A stretch of DNA of 64,000 nt from Sulfurimonas sp. HSL-1656 (GCF_039645585.1 NZ_CP147915.1:2480001-2544000); one strand, 5' to 3'; positions 8,050 to 21,875 are shown, numbered from the stretch's first letter. Program-made: numbers and translations. The notes: generated by a model from the sequence alone, not told the origin.

Positions 8050-8073
8050 AAAGTAAGCGTGAGGTTTGCTTTG

Positions 8074-9285
8074 TTAGAAGTGGTATGCCAACTGGAATGT
8101 GACACCGAGTTGCGAGTGTGTCACTTCGTTGCTCGGACCAGTCATCCCCATTCCGTCGAGTGCGGAAGTATCGAATGAAACTTTCGTCTGAAGAGCATAA
8201 GCGATAGCCAGGTCAGCAGACAACTGATCGGTCAATGGAATTGATCCACCGAATGTCACATGCTTTTCTACGACTGCCGGGAAACCAAGCAGGTTGAAGA
8301 CGTTGATTGCGGCACCTTCGAGTGTCGTACCGTCAGCCTCTTCGATCGGCTGTGCACCTTGGTTATAACCTGCACGAAATGCATATCCGTCTATCTCAAA
8401 CTGGTATCCAACGGCATAAACATCCGTGTTTTTCCAGTTGAAATCTTTATAGCCTTTCGCGTCGCCCCATTTCACCTGCTTGTAGTCAAAAGCAACCGTG
8501 TTGTAGCGGTTCAGCTTGAAAGAGAAACCGGCACCCATCTCTGCCGGCTGCGTCAGTTCATCCCCGAACGGGGCAGGCAGAATGCCCAAACCTGCGAACG
8601 GCCCTGTTGCACCGGAAATCTGGCCCCGGTACTTCATCGGAATTTCCGCACGGTACACGGCACCGATTGTCAGAGCGCCGACACTATACGCGAGACCGGC
8701 ATTCCATGTCAGTTTCAGATCCTGTGCAAGGCCTTCACCGACATTGGTCCCCATCGCGTTGTAGTTGATGTCCAGTGCCCCGTATTGGACGATCGGTGTA
8801 AACCCGATGCTAAATCCGTTCATTTCATAAGCAAGCGGAACGCCAAGCTGCATGAGCTGAAGCGCAGTGACCATATTCATTGTGCTTTGAGTATTCTCTC
8901 TACGGTAATCCGTACCCATACCGGCAGTCCCCCAGATGCCAATACCCCAGAAGAAATGATCCCCGACTTTATTACCGACAGAAACCTCCGGGATAACGTT
9001 AAGGTCTGCAGCGCTGTCCTGTTTACCGTTACCGTCATTGGCATCGTATTTAACATTCGGGGCGAAAAGCGTACCGCCGAATGAAATTTCAGTTCCTTTG
9101 ACTGAACTCAACAACGCAGGGTTGTTAATGCCTGATTCGGCGCCGAACGGCATACCGATACTCACACCACCCATTGCACGAGATTTTGCCCCCAGCCCGA
9201 TCAGGTGGTCGCCGTTTGTTGCAAATGCGGATGTCGCTCCAAATGCCAACGCCGCAGCCACAGCCAATTTAATTGTACGTGTCAT
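8074..9285 (-). CDS. OmpP1/FadL/TodX-family outer-membrane transporter
   Basis: A 403-residue beta-barrel protein that would import hydrophobic compounds across the outer membrane. It has a signal peptide ending TSAFA, then TNGDHLIGLGAKSRAMGG, the typical FadL N-terminal hatch region. Alternating amphipathic strands follow to a C-terminal ..FQLAYHF, the terminal aromatic needed for barrel assembly. RBS AGGAG precedes the ATG. The natural substrate is not predictable. The gene is monocistronic, with its own TATAAT box at 9342-9347. Confidence 0.85.
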   Translation of the reverse strand: MTRTIKLAVAAALAFGATSAFATNGDHLIGLGAKSRAMGGVSIGMPFGAESGINNPALLSSVKGTEISFGGTLFAPNVKYDANDGNGKQDSAADLNVIPEVSVGNKVGDHFFWGIGIWGTAGMGTDYRRENTQSTMNMVTALQLMQLGVPLAYEMNGFSIGFTPIVQYGALDINYNAMGTNVGEGLAQDLKLTWNAGLAYSVGALTIGAVYRAEIPMKYRGQISGATGPFAGLGILPAPFGDELTQPAEMGAGFSFKLNRYNTVAFDYKQVKWGDAKGYKDFNWKNTDVYAVGYQFEIDGYAFRAGYNQGAQPIEEADGTTLEGAAINVFNLLGFPAVVEKHVTFGGSIPLTDQLSADLAIAYALQTKVSFDTSALDGMGMTGPSNEVTHSQLGVTFQLAYHF

Positions 9286-9341
9286 TTATACTCCTACGAA
9301 CACAGTAATTCGACAGAAAGCCTGTGCTTTCAACTCGGATC

Positions 9342-9347
9342 ATTATA
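9342..9347 (-). promoter_or_regulatory. -10 box of the FadL-type gene
   Basis: Read on the minus strand, TATAAT preceded by T-rich sequence, about 57 bases before the start codon. This is the T-rich/-10 style usual for the main sigma factor of Campylobacterota. Confidence 0.5.
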
Positions 9348-10027
9348 GATAGGCAAAAATAAATTGAATCTGAATAGAAAAAATGAAATATCACAGGATC
9401 TTATCATTATTTTAAGCAGTTTACTGAAATGGAAGAAAATAAAAGATATTTATATATAAATCTTATTGAAATGGCCCTTTTTACCCCTAAATACAGCTAT
9501 TTCCGGGCATTTCTGTTTTTGATACAAAAGAGAGATTTTTTTGAGAATTTTATCATATTGTTACGTATCGAAACAATTTTTAGTTCATTTAATGTTATTT
9601 ATTGCTGCTATTTTGAATATTTTTTTATTCAAAAGCCATACAAGACCAAAGGAAATGCATGTATTGAATAGCACATGCGCCTTACCAATGCAAAGAAGGC
9701 AAACATAGAAAAGATACAGATTATATCTGGGGGTAATGATCTCATATACATGCCATTCGGGCATCCAAAGCGTATTACAGTCCCGGAAAAGCAATCAGTA
9801 GAGAAAGAGCACATTTGATATTTTAAATGGCATACAAGGCGTTTAGAAAGCACACTTATCATATCGCATGACGTCATGAGAGCTGAGAGAATAAGATCAA
9901 ACAAAATAGCTGCAGAGCACAGTAGCAGAGATAGAAATAGGCTAATGCAGTTGATGCCAAGTGATTGATTAGAAGTAAGGTATTTGATGATTGATTGTAA
10001 ATTGTAAGTAGAAGGATAAATCCGAGA
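9348..10027. other. AT-rich non-coding region between porin gene and rRNA operon
   Basis: Roughly 680 bp of much lower G+C than the flanks. Open frames exist on both strands (for example 9429-9671 plus, 9629-10060 minus), but none has a good RBS or a recognisable protein pattern, and the minus one runs into the 5S gene. I see no mobile-element ends, tRNA or repeat array here. It may hold the rRNA operon terminator region. Confidence 0.45.
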
Positions 10028-10144
10028 ACCAGGCGGCGACCTACGTTCCCAACCCTGCAAGGGTCAGTATTATCAGCGATGAGAGGCTTAGCTTCCGGGT
10101 TCGGAATGGGGCCGGGCGTTTCCCTCTCTCTATAGCCACCTGGA
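10028..10144 (-). rRNA. rrf: 5S ribosomal RNA
   Basis: On the minus strand the segment begins CCAGGTGGCTATAG and ends GCCGCCTGG, giving the closing helix I. It contains the conserved GAAACGCCCGG and CCCATTCCGAACCCGG loops. Ends are set by the helix I pairing and may be off by a few bases. Confidence 0.93.
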
Positions 10145-10304
10145 CAATCGGATCGAAAAGCTTCGAGAAGCTCTTGGATCCGACTGCGTGTCGGTTATGT
10201 ATGTTTTATGCTAAGGGTTAGCATAAAATATGATTGTTAAAGTCAACGGTTGCAACTACAGCTATTACAGCTCATACTGAGTAAGGCAGTAAGACACTAA
10301 TTTT

Positions 10305-13170
<2,866 letters not shown>

Positions 13171-13361
13171 TTCTAATTAGCGCTTACTGCCTTACTCAAT
13201 ATGAATAAGACTGTAATATTTAATTGTAGTTGCAATACTTACGAAGTAATCTTCATAAATATTTGTTGACTTTAACAATGATAATTCAATGAACGTTTTA
13301 GACTCTTATACACTAAGAAGTCTAATATGAATACTTCATCAAGTACTCGTATTAGGCTTCG

Positions 13362-13437
13362 TGGTGGAGAATAGCGGGATCGAACCGCTGACCTCCTGCG
13401 TGCAAAGCAGGCGCTCTCCCAGCTGAGCTAATTCCCC
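13362..13437 (-). tRNA. tRNA-Ala (TGC)
   Basis: A 76-nt cloverleaf on the minus strand starting GGGGAATTAGCTCAGC and ending in encoded CCA. The anticodon is TGC within CTTTGCACG. It lies in the 16S-23S spacer, the usual position in Campylobacterota. Confidence 0.97.
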
Positions 13438-13449
13438 ACATAGTGATCC

Positions 13450-13527
13450 TGGTGGGCCTAGGAGGACTTGAACCTCCGACCTCACCCTTATCAGGGGTGC
13501 ACTCTAACCAGCTGAGCTATAGGCCCC
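13450..13527 (-). tRNA. tRNA-Ile (GAT)
   Basis: A 78-nt cloverleaf on the minus strand starting GGGGCCTATAGCTCAGC with anticodon GAT in CTGATAAG and an encoded CCA end. It is located between 16S and tRNA-Ala. Confidence 0.97.
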
Positions 13528-13651
13528 TTCTCGGCATTTCTAATTCAATAGAACATAGATCACTGAAAACTAAGCAAGCAAGCGGACAGACACAATCTGA
13601 AATGTGAGATTTTCTCTTCGGGCCACCAAACGAATGGTGCCCGGTTACTCT

Positions 13652-15157
<1,506 letters not shown>

Positions 15158-15644
15158 GAAAAGACGCTTCATAAATGAAGCGATTACTGATCCAGCCCAA
15201 GATATAAAATCATTGGCTGTATAGTGTCTATCACTATAAATAGTAATAGACGGTTAAATTGTGTCTTATCTAAGTAAGACTTCCAGACCTTGTCTGTCCA
15301 TCCCACTTGCTTAGTTTTCAATGATCTCAAACTTTCGCGATCTTCAACCCGAAGTCCCGCTAGATAGGCCTCTTTTCGATGCCTCTCATCGTTTGTGGAC
15401 GGGAATTATAGGGGATTTCAAAAGCAATGTCAAGAGGTTTTTGCGAGGAATTGCAAAATATGTCAAATTTCTTTTTTTTGGCCCTTTTTCACCCCATTTT
15501 TGTTACGAAAATATACATAACATGGATCTGCCGCCAGTAATAACAGCTATTTTCACGCCAAACCCTCTGAATTTATTTACTATCTGTTTGACATGGACCT
15601 TGTATAGTTCAGAAATCAAACTCCAATATATAGAGGTATAGACT
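15158..15644. other. rRNA leader and divergent upstream region
   Basis: Nearly 490 bp between 16S and the Bax-inhibitor gene. It contains the rRNA promoter at 15405-15433 and a leader of about 240 nt. On the plus side TTGACA at 15588-15593 has no matching -10 at 17 bp, and an open frame at 15321-15641 has no RBS, so I call no gene here. Confidence 0.5.
15405..15433 (-). promoter_or_regulatory. rRNA operon promoter (perfect sigma-70 type)
   Basis: On the minus strand TTGACA (15433-15428), a 17-bp spacer, and TATAAT (15410-15405). Both hexamers match consensus exactly, which is unusual for this phylum, where -35 elements are usually weak. Transcription would start near 15398 and give a leader of about 240 nt before 16S. 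Confidence 0.85.
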
Positions 15645-16346
15645 ATGGGACTTTATGATAGAGAATATGCACGCGGCAGGGCAGCGGATCACTACGCAGC
15701 CAACCGCAGTGAAACACAGATCGTTTCCTTTGTAAAAGAGACCTACAAACTGTTTGCCGCTTCACTGATGGCTGCGGCTGTCGGTTCGTACGTGGGGATT
15801 CCTATCGCCGGGACCCTTCAGGCGATGCACTGGCCGCTCTTTTTCCTGGTCATCGGTCTGCTGATCGGCCTGCACTTTGCCAAGCACAAGCAGGGGCTCA
15901 ACCTGATCCTGCTTTTCGCATTCACGTTTGCAACCGGTATGATGATCGCACCGCTGCTCTCCGTCATCCTCGGTATGTCCGGCGGAGCGACGATTGTCGG
16001 TAACGCCTTTGCTATGACCTCCGTCATCTTCGGCGCCATGAGCTTCTACGCCATCCGCACGACAAAGGACTTCACCTCTTTCGGCAAGCCGCTCTTTATC
16101 GCCCTTCTGGTGATCATCGGCTTCTCGATCGTCAATATCTTCCTCGGCAGCCCGCTGATGGCCGTCATTATCTCCGCCGCGGCGGTTTTCCTGTTCAGCA
16201 TCTTTGTCGTTTACGACACGCAGGCGATCATGCGCGGGGTATTTGAAACACCGATCGAGGGCGCCGTTGCCCTCTACCTCGACTTCTTCAATATTTTCGT
16301 GAATCTGCTCCAGCTCCTGGGCATCTTCGGTGGCAACGAAGACTGA
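15645..16346 (+). CDS. Bax inhibitor-1/YccA family membrane protein
   Basis: A 233-residue inner-membrane protein with seven predicted hydrophobic segments from about residue 45 onward. It has a hydrophilic N-terminus containing the family's short basic stretch and a C-terminal YDTQAIM and ALYLDFFNIFVNLLQLLG, characteristic of BI-1/YccA. Bacterial members act as Ca2+/H+ leak channels or FtsH modulators; the role here is not known. RBS AGAGG precedes the ATG. The 3' end overlaps the next gene by 17 bp. Confidence 0.88.
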   Translation: MGLYDREYARGRAADHYAANRSETQIVSFVKETYKLFAASLMAAAVGSYVGIPIAGTLQAMHWPLFFLVIGLLIGLHFAKHKQGLNLILLFAFTFATGMMIAPLLSVILGMSGGATIVGNAFAMTSVIFGAMSFYAIRTTKDFTSFGKPLFIALLVIIGFSIVNIFLGSPLMAVIISAAAVFLFSIFVVYDTQAIMRGVFETPIEGAVALYLDFFNIFVNLLQLLGIFGGNED

Positions 16347-16746
16347 CGCTCTTTCACCCGATCTCTTTCGGGTGATCGACGCCAACCTGAACCGCCTCAA
16401 AGAGGGCATCCGCGTGATTGAGGATATCGCCCGCTATCTCCAAAACGACAAAGCAACCGCTTCCAGTCTCAAAGCCCTTCGCCACCGCAGCAGAATAAAC
16501 GATCTGCAAAACCTGCTCTCTTCCCGGGACAGCGTGAACGACGTCCTTCGTCCGACGGTACAGAGCGAACTGAACCGCTCCTCGATAGAGAGCATCCTCA
16601 TCGCCAACTACAAACGGGCCCAGGAGTCGTCACGGGTTCTGGAAGAGATGTATAAGATCGTCGACCCTGCCCTCTCCGAAACCTTCAAGCAGATCCGCTA
16701 CGAGCTCTATACGCTGGAAAAAGGGCACCTGCTCAGTTCTGAATAA
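16330..16746 (+). CDS. ThiD2-like thiamine-synthesis protein
   Basis: A 138-residue protein beginning at GTG 16330 inside the end of the BI-1 gene. The signature RVIDANLNRLKEGIRVIED (from residue 14) matches the ThiD2 / 'thiamine-phosphate pyrophosphorylase N-terminal' family, an HMP-phosphate kinase type found alone or fused to ThiE. Here it is stand-alone and lacks a ThiE domain. The gene's 3' end overlaps tail-to-tail by 14 bp with the minus-strand methyltransferase gene. The family call is good; the exact reaction is inferred. Confidence 0.7.
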   Translation: MATKTDALSPDLFRVIDANLNRLKEGIRVIEDIARYLQNDKATASSLKALRHRSRINDLQNLLSSRDSVNDVLRPTVQSELNRSSIESILIANYKRAQESSRVLEEMYKIVDPALSETFKQIRYELYTLEKGHLLSSE

Positions 16747-17416
16747 AGAGCACCTCGAACTCCAGCCGGTCTGACGGATAGTTCTCCATCAGCTGTTTCG
16801 TCTCTTTATAGGTAAGAACATTCCGGTTCCCGCTGACCCCGCTGCGCTTGATATAACGGAACATGTCGCGGGTATTGTCAAAAGCGAGCGAATAGCGGAC
16901 CACTTCGCACGACGCGTTGAAAAAACGCTTTGCCAACCGCTCCACTTCATCGGCACTCCGAAGCAGCGGCGGCAGCCCCGCCGTTTTGAACAGGGTTCCG
17001 AAGGTCCCTGCCGTGAAGATCGCAAGGGAGACCGGCGCATTCAGTGAACGGATCAGCGCGAAGGTGTGCGCCAGGTCCGGCGACCACTGGAGAGCGGAGG
17101 CGGAAAAAACACGGTCAAAGTGTGTGGCCTTCAACGAGGCATAAAGTTTCGGATCGTCGAAGTCGCCCTGGAGACATGTAATATGCTCCCCCTGGGGATG
17201 CAGCACCAGCATCCCCGGCGCAAAATCAATGCCGACAAGCTGCTGATAGGGCCACGCTATCTGCTCTGCGACGGCACCGCGCCCACAGCCGATATCAAGC
17301 AGATGCTGCGGTGCATCCTTTACCCCGGCGACCAGTCTTTGCGCCACCTTCTTCTGAATAACATTGTAGCTGCCGTAATGGTCGGCGTAACGGGAAAATT
17401 CGTTCTGAACGTTCAT
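16733..17416 (-). CDS. BioC-like SAM-dependent methyltransferase
   Basis: A 227-residue class I methyltransferase: LLDIGCGRGAVAE is the SAM-binding motif I, VGIDFAPGML motif II, and FDRVFSASALQWSPD the post-motif region typical of BioC (malonyl-ACP O-methyltransferase of biotin synthesis). The N-terminal NEFSRYADHYGSYNVIQ also fits BioC. The start ATG overlaps the stop of the upstream ABC permease gene (ATGA), so it sits as the last gene of a metal-transport operon, an unusual position for a biotin gene. The biotin role is probable but not proven. Confidence 0.7.
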   Translation of the reverse strand: MNVQNEFSRYADHYGSYNVIQKKVAQRLVAGVKDAPQHLLDIGCGRGAVAEQIAWPYQQLVGIDFAPGMLVLHPQGEHITCLQGDFDDPKLYASLKATHFDRVFSASALQWSPDLAHTFALIRSLNAPVSLAIFTAGTFGTLFKTAGLPPLLRSADEVERLAKRFFNASCEVVRYSLAFDNTRDMFRYIKRSGVSGNRNVLTYKETKQLMENYPSDRLEFEVLFIQN

Positions 17417-18210
17417 CGGCGGTTGATCAACAGGGAGATCACAAAGATCAGCAGTACGCACATGACGATAGTCGCGCCGCTGGGAAGTGCGAAGGCGTAG
17501 GAGAGCAGCATGCCGGCGGTCACCGAAAAGAGGGCAAAAAGAACCGAGAGTCCGACCGTAACAGAGAAACCCTGGCGGAAACGCAGGGCCGCGACGGTGG
17601 GGATGACCATCAAAGCACCGATCAGCAGGGTCCCGACGATGCGGATGGAGAGCGCAATGATCACCGCGACGATACTGACCAGCATAAAATTCAGCAGCGT
17701 CACCGGGATGCCGCCCGTTTTGGCGACCTCCTCATCGAAAGCGATGAAGTAGAGCTCTTTATAGAAGTAGCCCAGCAGTGCCAGCGCCGGGATCCCCACG
17801 GCAAAGATCGTCCAGACCTCTTCCCGCGAGACGGAGAGGATGGAACCGAAGAGGTAGCTGAAGAGCGAACTGTTGAACGCCCCCGCCAGGGAGACGATGA
17901 TGACGGCCAGGGCAAGCGAACCCGATAAGAAGATCGCCAGGACGGCATCGGAATAGAGGTGAAAGAAACTGCGCAGGTACTCGATGGTCCATGCACTGAG
18001 CAGTGCCGCCGCCACCGCCATCCAGACCGGGTTCGTCTCGGTCAGGATCCCGACAGCGACCCCGACCAGGGCCGAATGCGCCAGGGTCTCCGTCAGCAGC
18101 GCGTAGCGGCGCAGGACGACGAAGGCCCCGCTGATAGAGGCCAGCAGCGCGATCATGATCCCGGCGAGAAACGCATTGACCATAAACTGGTATTGGAACA
18201 GTTCCAGCAT
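17413..18210 (-). CDS. znuB: Metal ABC transporter permease (ZnuB-like)
   Basis: A 265-residue membrane protein of the ABC-3 (ZnuB/MntB) family with about eight hydrophobic segments, including ISGAFVVLRRYALLTETLAHSAL and TLLIGALMVIPTVAALR blocks. The start at 18210 has RBS GAGGAG; the frame extends upstream but without RBS. It forms the inner-membrane channel for a divalent metal, most likely zinc, together with the adjacent ATPase and binding protein. Confidence 0.88.
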   Translation of the reverse strand: MLELFQYQFMVNAFLAGIMIALLASISGAFVVLRRYALLTETLAHSALVGVAVGILTETNPVWMAVAAALLSAWTIEYLRSFFHLYSDAVLAIFLSGSLALAVIIVSLAGAFNSSLFSYLFGSILSVSREEVWTIFAVGIPALALLGYFYKELYFIAFDEEVAKTGGIPVTLLNFMLVSIVAVIIALSIRIVGTLLIGALMVIPTVAALRFRQGFSVTVGLSVLFALFSVTAGMLLSYAFALPSGATIVMCVLLIFVISLLINRR

Positions 18211-18223
18211 CGCATACTCCTCG

Positions 18224-18985
18224 TCAGTGCCGGTGGTGCGCGCTGAGCAGGTGCGCATCAATGCCGTAGAGTTCGCTCATGCCCTCGCAGCTGAGCAGCG
18301 TCTTGGGGTCGTTGCATGTTGAGAGCCGCTGGTTGACCGTAAAGACCCGCGCGATGTCGTCGGCGATCACACCAACATCGTGGGTCACGAAGAGGATCGT
18401 CAGACGCTCATCACGGTTCAGCTGGCGCAGCAGGGCGTAAAAACGCTGCTGCGAGGGCTGGTCCACCCCCGTATTGGGTTCGTCGAGAATCAGGACTTTG
18501 GGCTCCGAAGCCAGCGCGCGGGCGATCATCACCCGCTGGCGCTGCCCGCCGGAGAGCTCGCCGATCAGTTTCCCCCGCAGGTCCGACACTTCCATCCGCT
18601 CCATGGCATGCTCGATATGGCGGCGGTCGTCATCGTGCCAGCGCTTGTCCCATCCGATCCCGGAGATGCGCCCCATGCTGACGACCTCTTCCACCGTACC
18701 GGGAAAGAGGCGGTCCGTCTGGGTCACCTGCTGGGGGACATAGCCCACCTGTTTCCAGCGGCGGAACTGCTTTTGCGGTTCGCCGAAGAGCCGGATCGTG
18801 CCCTCTGTGGGTTTTTGCAGGCCCAGCAGCAGGCGGACCAGGGTCGTCTTGCCGCCGCCGTTTGGACCGATCACGGCGCAGTACTCCCCCTGCAGTACCT
18901 TCAGCGACACGTCCGAGAGGATTGTCTGCCCGCCGACACTGTATCCCAGATGTTCCACCTCGAAAACGGCGGGTTCGAAGGTCAT
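18224..18985 (-). CDS. znuC: Metal ABC transporter ATPase (ZnuC-like)
   Basis: A 253-residue ABC ATPase. Walker A GPNGGGKTT, Q-loop YVPQQ, signature LSGGQRQR, Walker B VLILDEPNTGVD and switch FVTHD are all present. It belongs to the zinc/manganese importer subfamily by order and similarity. I use the ATG at 18985 that overlaps the binding-protein stop codon (ATGA); another in-frame ATG two codons upstream is possible. It powers import of the metal delivered by the neighbouring binding protein. Confidence 0.9.
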   Translation of the reverse strand: MTFEPAVFEVEHLGYSVGGQTILSDVSLKVLQGEYCAVIGPNGGGKTTLVRLLLGLQKPTEGTIRLFGEPQKQFRRWKQVGYVPQQVTQTDRLFPGTVEEVVSMGRISGIGWDKRWHDDDRRHIEHAMERMEVSDLRGKLIGELSGGQRQRVMIARALASEPKVLILDEPNTGVDQPSQQRFYALLRQLNRDERLTILFVTHDVGVIADDIARVFTVNQRLSTCNDPKTLLSCEGMSELYGIDAHLLSAHHRH

Positions 18986-19908
18986 CGACACTCCAATGCG
19001 TCATGCAGTTTCAGGAGGTTGGCATTCATCAGGCGAAAATAGTCCGCACCGATCTCGTCGGCGGTAATGTTCGCCAGCGGCTGCAGCACATCCACACGCA
19101 CGCCCGTCTCCGCCGCGAGCGACGCCACCAGCTTGTCACTGACAAACGATTCGTAAAAGAGGGTCTTGATGCCGTGTTCGCGTACCGTATCGGTGAGTTG
19201 CGCCATCGTTTTCGCATTGGGCATCGTATCCGGAGAGAGTCCGGTAACGGCCTCGACATGGAATCCGTACCGCTCGGCAAGATAGCCGAAGGCGTTGTGG
19301 CTGACGACGATCGTGTCCAGCCCGCAGCCGCTCAGGCGTTTGCGGTAAAGGGTGTCAAGCGTCTCAAGCCGTTTGATATAGGCAGCGCCGCGTTCCCGGA
19401 GTTTCCCGGCATCCAGCCCGGGGAATGCCGAAGTGAACAGTTGTTCTGATGCCTTGACAAGCGCTATCATATTGTCGATGTCGAGCCAGTAGTGCGGATC
19501 GGCACCGTGATGATCGTCATCGTGCGTCTCTGCCGCTTCGTCGTGGTGCGCATGCCCCCCTTCGTGCAGCCGGACGTACCGGCTCATATCCTTCGCGTTG
19601 CCGAAGGATTCGAAAGGTTCGGCCCAGGGTTCGAGGCCGGCACCGCTGTAGAGAAACAGCCGGCACTTCTCTACCCGGATCATATCCTGCGGCGTCGCTT
19701 CAAAGGTGTGGACATCCCGGCCGAACGGGATCAGCATCGCCACCTCGGCATCCTGCTCCAGCAGGTGGCGGGCGATGTCATAGAGCGCAAACGTCGTCAC
19801 GACGACATCCGCTTTGCCGGCCTGCACCTTTTTTGCGGGCACGGCGACCACCAGGGCCACCACCAAAACGATTAACAGTACCAGCAAAACAATGATCGCT
19901 TTTTTCAA
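18982..19908 (-). CDS. znuA: Metal ABC transporter substrate-binding protein (ZnuA-like)
   Basis: A 308-residue cluster A-I solute-binding protein. The N-terminus is a single hydrophobic helix (residues 4-24), so it may remain membrane-anchored. Metal ligands appear as His67 in RDVHTFEAT, His in DPHYWLD and Asp/Glu in later conserved positions. A His/Asp-rich loop (HEGGHAHHDEAAETHDDDHH, residues about 115-134) is the hallmark of zinc-type proteins. First gene of the operon znuA-znuC-znuB-methyltransferase, transcribed from the divergent promoter near 19940. Confidence 0.9.
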   Translation of the reverse strand: MKKAIIVLLVLLIVLVVALVVAVPAKKVQAGKADVVVTTFALYDIARHLLEQDAEVAMLIPFGRDVHTFEATPQDMIRVEKCRLFLYSGAGLEPWAEPFESFGNAKDMSRYVRLHEGGHAHHDEAAETHDDDHHGADPHYWLDIDNMIALVKASEQLFTSAFPGLDAGKLRERGAAYIKRLETLDTLYRKRLSGCGLDTIVVSHNAFGYLAERYGFHVEAVTGLSPDTMPNAKTMAQLTDTVREHGIKTLFYESFVSDKLVASLAAETGVRVDVLQPLANITADEIGADYFRLMNANLLKLHDALECR

Positions 19909-19932
19909 AATCTCTCCACGGCTTTCTTCCCC

Positions 19933-19990
19933 GAATTATAGCGAAGCTTCCCGTCCCATTAAAGAATGGGGTTTTTTTCGCTATAATTCG
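19933..19990. promoter_or_regulatory. Divergent promoters of znuA and secG built as an inverted repeat
   Basis: CGAATTATAGCG (19933-19944) and CGCTATAATTCG (19979-19990) are exact inverted copies; each supplies a TATAAT -10 box firing outward, toward znuA on the minus strand and secG on the plus strand. The plus-strand box is preceded by GGTTTTTTTCG, a T-rich -35 equivalent. Between them lies the hairpin CCCATT-AAAG-AATGGG. I see no perfect Zur-type palindrome. Confidence 0.6.
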
Positions 19991-20020
19991 CCACTTTAAA
20001 GCGAATGATTAAGGATAACA

Positions 20021-20362
20021 ATGACTTCTTTCTTGCTGATCGTCCAGGTTGTACTGGTGATCCTGCTGACCATCGTCGTACTGCTGCAGAAGAGCTCCAG
20101 CATCGGCCTGGGAGCCTACAGCGGTTCCAATGAATCCGTCTTCGGTGCCAAGGGTCCGGGAAGTTTCCTGGCAAAAACAACGTTCTTCTTCGGCTTCCTT
20201 TTCGTTGCCAATACGATTGCCCTGGGGTACTTCTACGCGCAGGCCGCCAACAAATCCGTCGTTGATGAGATCGTCACACCGGTGACGGCGGCAGCCCCGG
20301 CTGCAGCGGAGAGTACGGTTGCCCCTGCAGCCCCGGCTGCCGAAGCCAACGCCTCCAACTAA
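20021..20362 (+). CDS. secG: SecG, preprotein translocase subunit
   Basis: A 113-residue protein with two transmembrane helices (about residues 4-23 and 52-72) separated by SSSIGLGAYSGSNESVFGAKGPGSFLAK, the SecG loop pattern (interior GAxG...). It assists SecYE in protein export. The C-terminus is an Ala/Pro-rich tail (APAAAESTVAPAAPAAEA), longer than in E. coli. RBS AAGGAT. The deacetylase gene follows closely. Confidence 0.9.
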   Translation: MTSFLLIVQVVLVILLTIVVLLQKSSSIGLGAYSGSNESVFGAKGPGSFLAKTTFFFGFLFVANTIALGYFYAQAANKSVVDEIVTPVTAAAPAAAESTVAPAAPAAEANASN

Positions 20363-20369
20363 TCCCGCC

Positions 20370-21311
20370 ATGCGCAGCTTCCTGCTGACTGCGCTGCTGC
20401 CGCTGGTACTCTTCGCGGACGCGCACATCTTTGTTTTTCACCGCTTCGGGGATGCGCGTCATGCCTCCACCAGCACCGCCATTGAGACCCTCCGTGCCGA
20501 ATTCGATTATCTCAAGACGAACGGCTACAAGGTCATCCCCCTCTCCCGCCTGGCCAAAGCCCTGAAAGCGGGCGAAGCCATTGACGACAAGTGGGTCGTC
20601 CTTACTATCGACGACAGCTACAAAAGCTTCTATGAAAACGGCCTGCCCCTCTTCAAAGAGTACGGCTATCCTTTTACCCTCTTTGTCTATGTCGCCGCGG
20701 CGGACAAGCACTACGGCGATTTCATGACCTGGGATCAGATCCGCGATACGGCACAGTACGGCGAGCTCGGCCTGCACGGCTACGGCCACAGCCATGAGTG
20801 CCACCTCGAGCCCTATAGGCTCAAAGAGGATACCGACAGGGGGCTTCGTTCCTTCGCCAAGGAACTCCGCCGCGTACCGCGTTACTACGCCTACCCCTAC
20901 GGCGAATACAACCCCGAGGTCAAGGCGGGGATCGCCGACTACGGGTTCGAGCTCATCCTCAACCAGAACAGCGGCGCGGTCAACGCGAACAGCGACCCGC
21001 TTGACCTCGACCGGACGGCACTGACCGGGGATAATCTCATTGCGCAGAAACTGAAAATCGAACGCCTGGACACCGAGTGGATCGCCCCCCTGCGGTGGCC
21101 CGAAGATGGCAGATTAAAAGAAATACACGCTAAAATTGCACCGACATACCGCACGGCGGAGTACTATATCAGCGGCCATGAATGGGTGCGTGTTCCCGTT
21201 GAAAACGGCGAAATACGTGTCAAAACCGATGTAAAGCTCGCGCTGCCGCGCAGCCGGGTCTTTATCAGGGTCGGTCAGAAACAAGAAAGTATCATCTTAG
21301 TAAAGGAGTAA
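20370..21311 (+). CDS. Polysaccharide deacetylase-family protein
   Basis: A 313-residue protein with a short signal peptide ([18 protein letters not shown]). The NodB-like core has [12 protein letters not shown] (catalytic/metal Asp pair, normally TFDDG.), then [13 protein letters not shown] with the metal-binding HxxxH, and [10 protein letters not shown] (motif 3). The metal triad Asp-His-His is therefore kept, so a periplasmic carbohydrate-esterase-4 activity is plausible; the substrate (peptidoglycan or another glycan) is unknown. It lies only seven bases after secG and two before frr, suggesting co-transcription. Confidence 0.8.
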   Translation: MRSFLLTALLPLVLFADAHIFVFHRFGDARHASTSTAIETLRAEFDYLKTNGYKVIPLSRLAKALKAGEAIDDKWVVLTIDDSYKSFYENGLPLFKEYGYPFTLFVYVAAADKHYGDFMTWDQIRDTAQYGELGLHGYGHSHECHLEPYRLKEDTDRGLRSFAKELRRVPRYYAYPYGEYNPEVKAGIADYGFELILNQNSGAVNANSDPLDLDRTALTGDNLIAQKLKIERLDTEWIAPLRWPEDGRLKEIHAKIAPTYRTAEYYISGHEWVRVPVENGEIRVKTDVKLALPRSRVFIRVGQKQESIILVKE

Positions 21312-21313
21312 GA

Positions 21314-21871
21314 ATGCTTGACGAAATCTATCAAGAATGCGAAATGGATATGGAAGGTGCGCTCGAGCACATGCAAAACCAGTTCAAGACCCTGCGTACG
21401 GGGAAAGTAACGACGCAGGTCCTTGACGGGATCAAGATCGATTATTACGGGGCGGCGACCCCGCTCTCCCAGGTAGCAACGGTCCTGGCAACGGATGCGA
21501 CGACCATTACGGTCTCCCCGTGGGAAAAACCGCTGCTCAGCGCTATCGAATCCGCCATTGCCAAGGCTAACATCGGTGTCAACCCGAACAACGACGGCGA
21601 GCAGATCAAGCTTTTCTTCCCGCCGATGACCGTCGAACAGCGCCAGGAAAGCGCCAAAAAGCTGAAGAAAATGGGCGAAGACGCAAAAGTCGCCGTCCGT
21701 AACGACCGCCGTAAAGCAAACGACACGATCAAAAAGTTTGAGAAAGACAAAGAGATCACCGAGGACGACTCAAAACGCGCCCAGGACAATATCCAGAAGA
21801 TCACGGACAAAATGGTGGCAAAGATTGATGATATCATCAAGCAAAAAGAACAAGCCATCATGACGGTGTAA
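21314..21871 (+). CDS. frr: Ribosome recycling factor
   Basis: A 185-residue RRF with the usual three-helix-bundle plus beta domain layout. Recognisable blocks are [20 protein letters not shown], then TITVSPWEK and [15 protein letters not shown]. It releases 50S subunits after termination together with EF-G. RBS AAAGGAG. Normal length. Confidence 0.97.
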   Translation: MLDEIYQECEMDMEGALEHMQNQFKTLRTGKVTTQVLDGIKIDYYGAATPLSQVATVLATDATTITVSPWEKPLLSAIESAIAKANIGVNPNNDGEQIKLFFPPMTVEQRQESAKKLKKMGEDAKVAVRNDRRKANDTIKKFEKDKEITEDDSKRAQDNIQKITDKMVAKIDDIIKQKEQAIMTV

Positions 21872-21875
21872 CGGT

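Noticed and set aside
9429..10060. Frames in the AT-rich gap before the 5S gene
   Set aside because: No RBS, no motif, and the minus-strand one extends into 5S rRNA.
15588..15616. TTGACA upstream of the Bax-inhibitor gene as a promoter
   Set aside because: At 17 bp spacing the -10 would be AGAAAT, a poor match; no call made.
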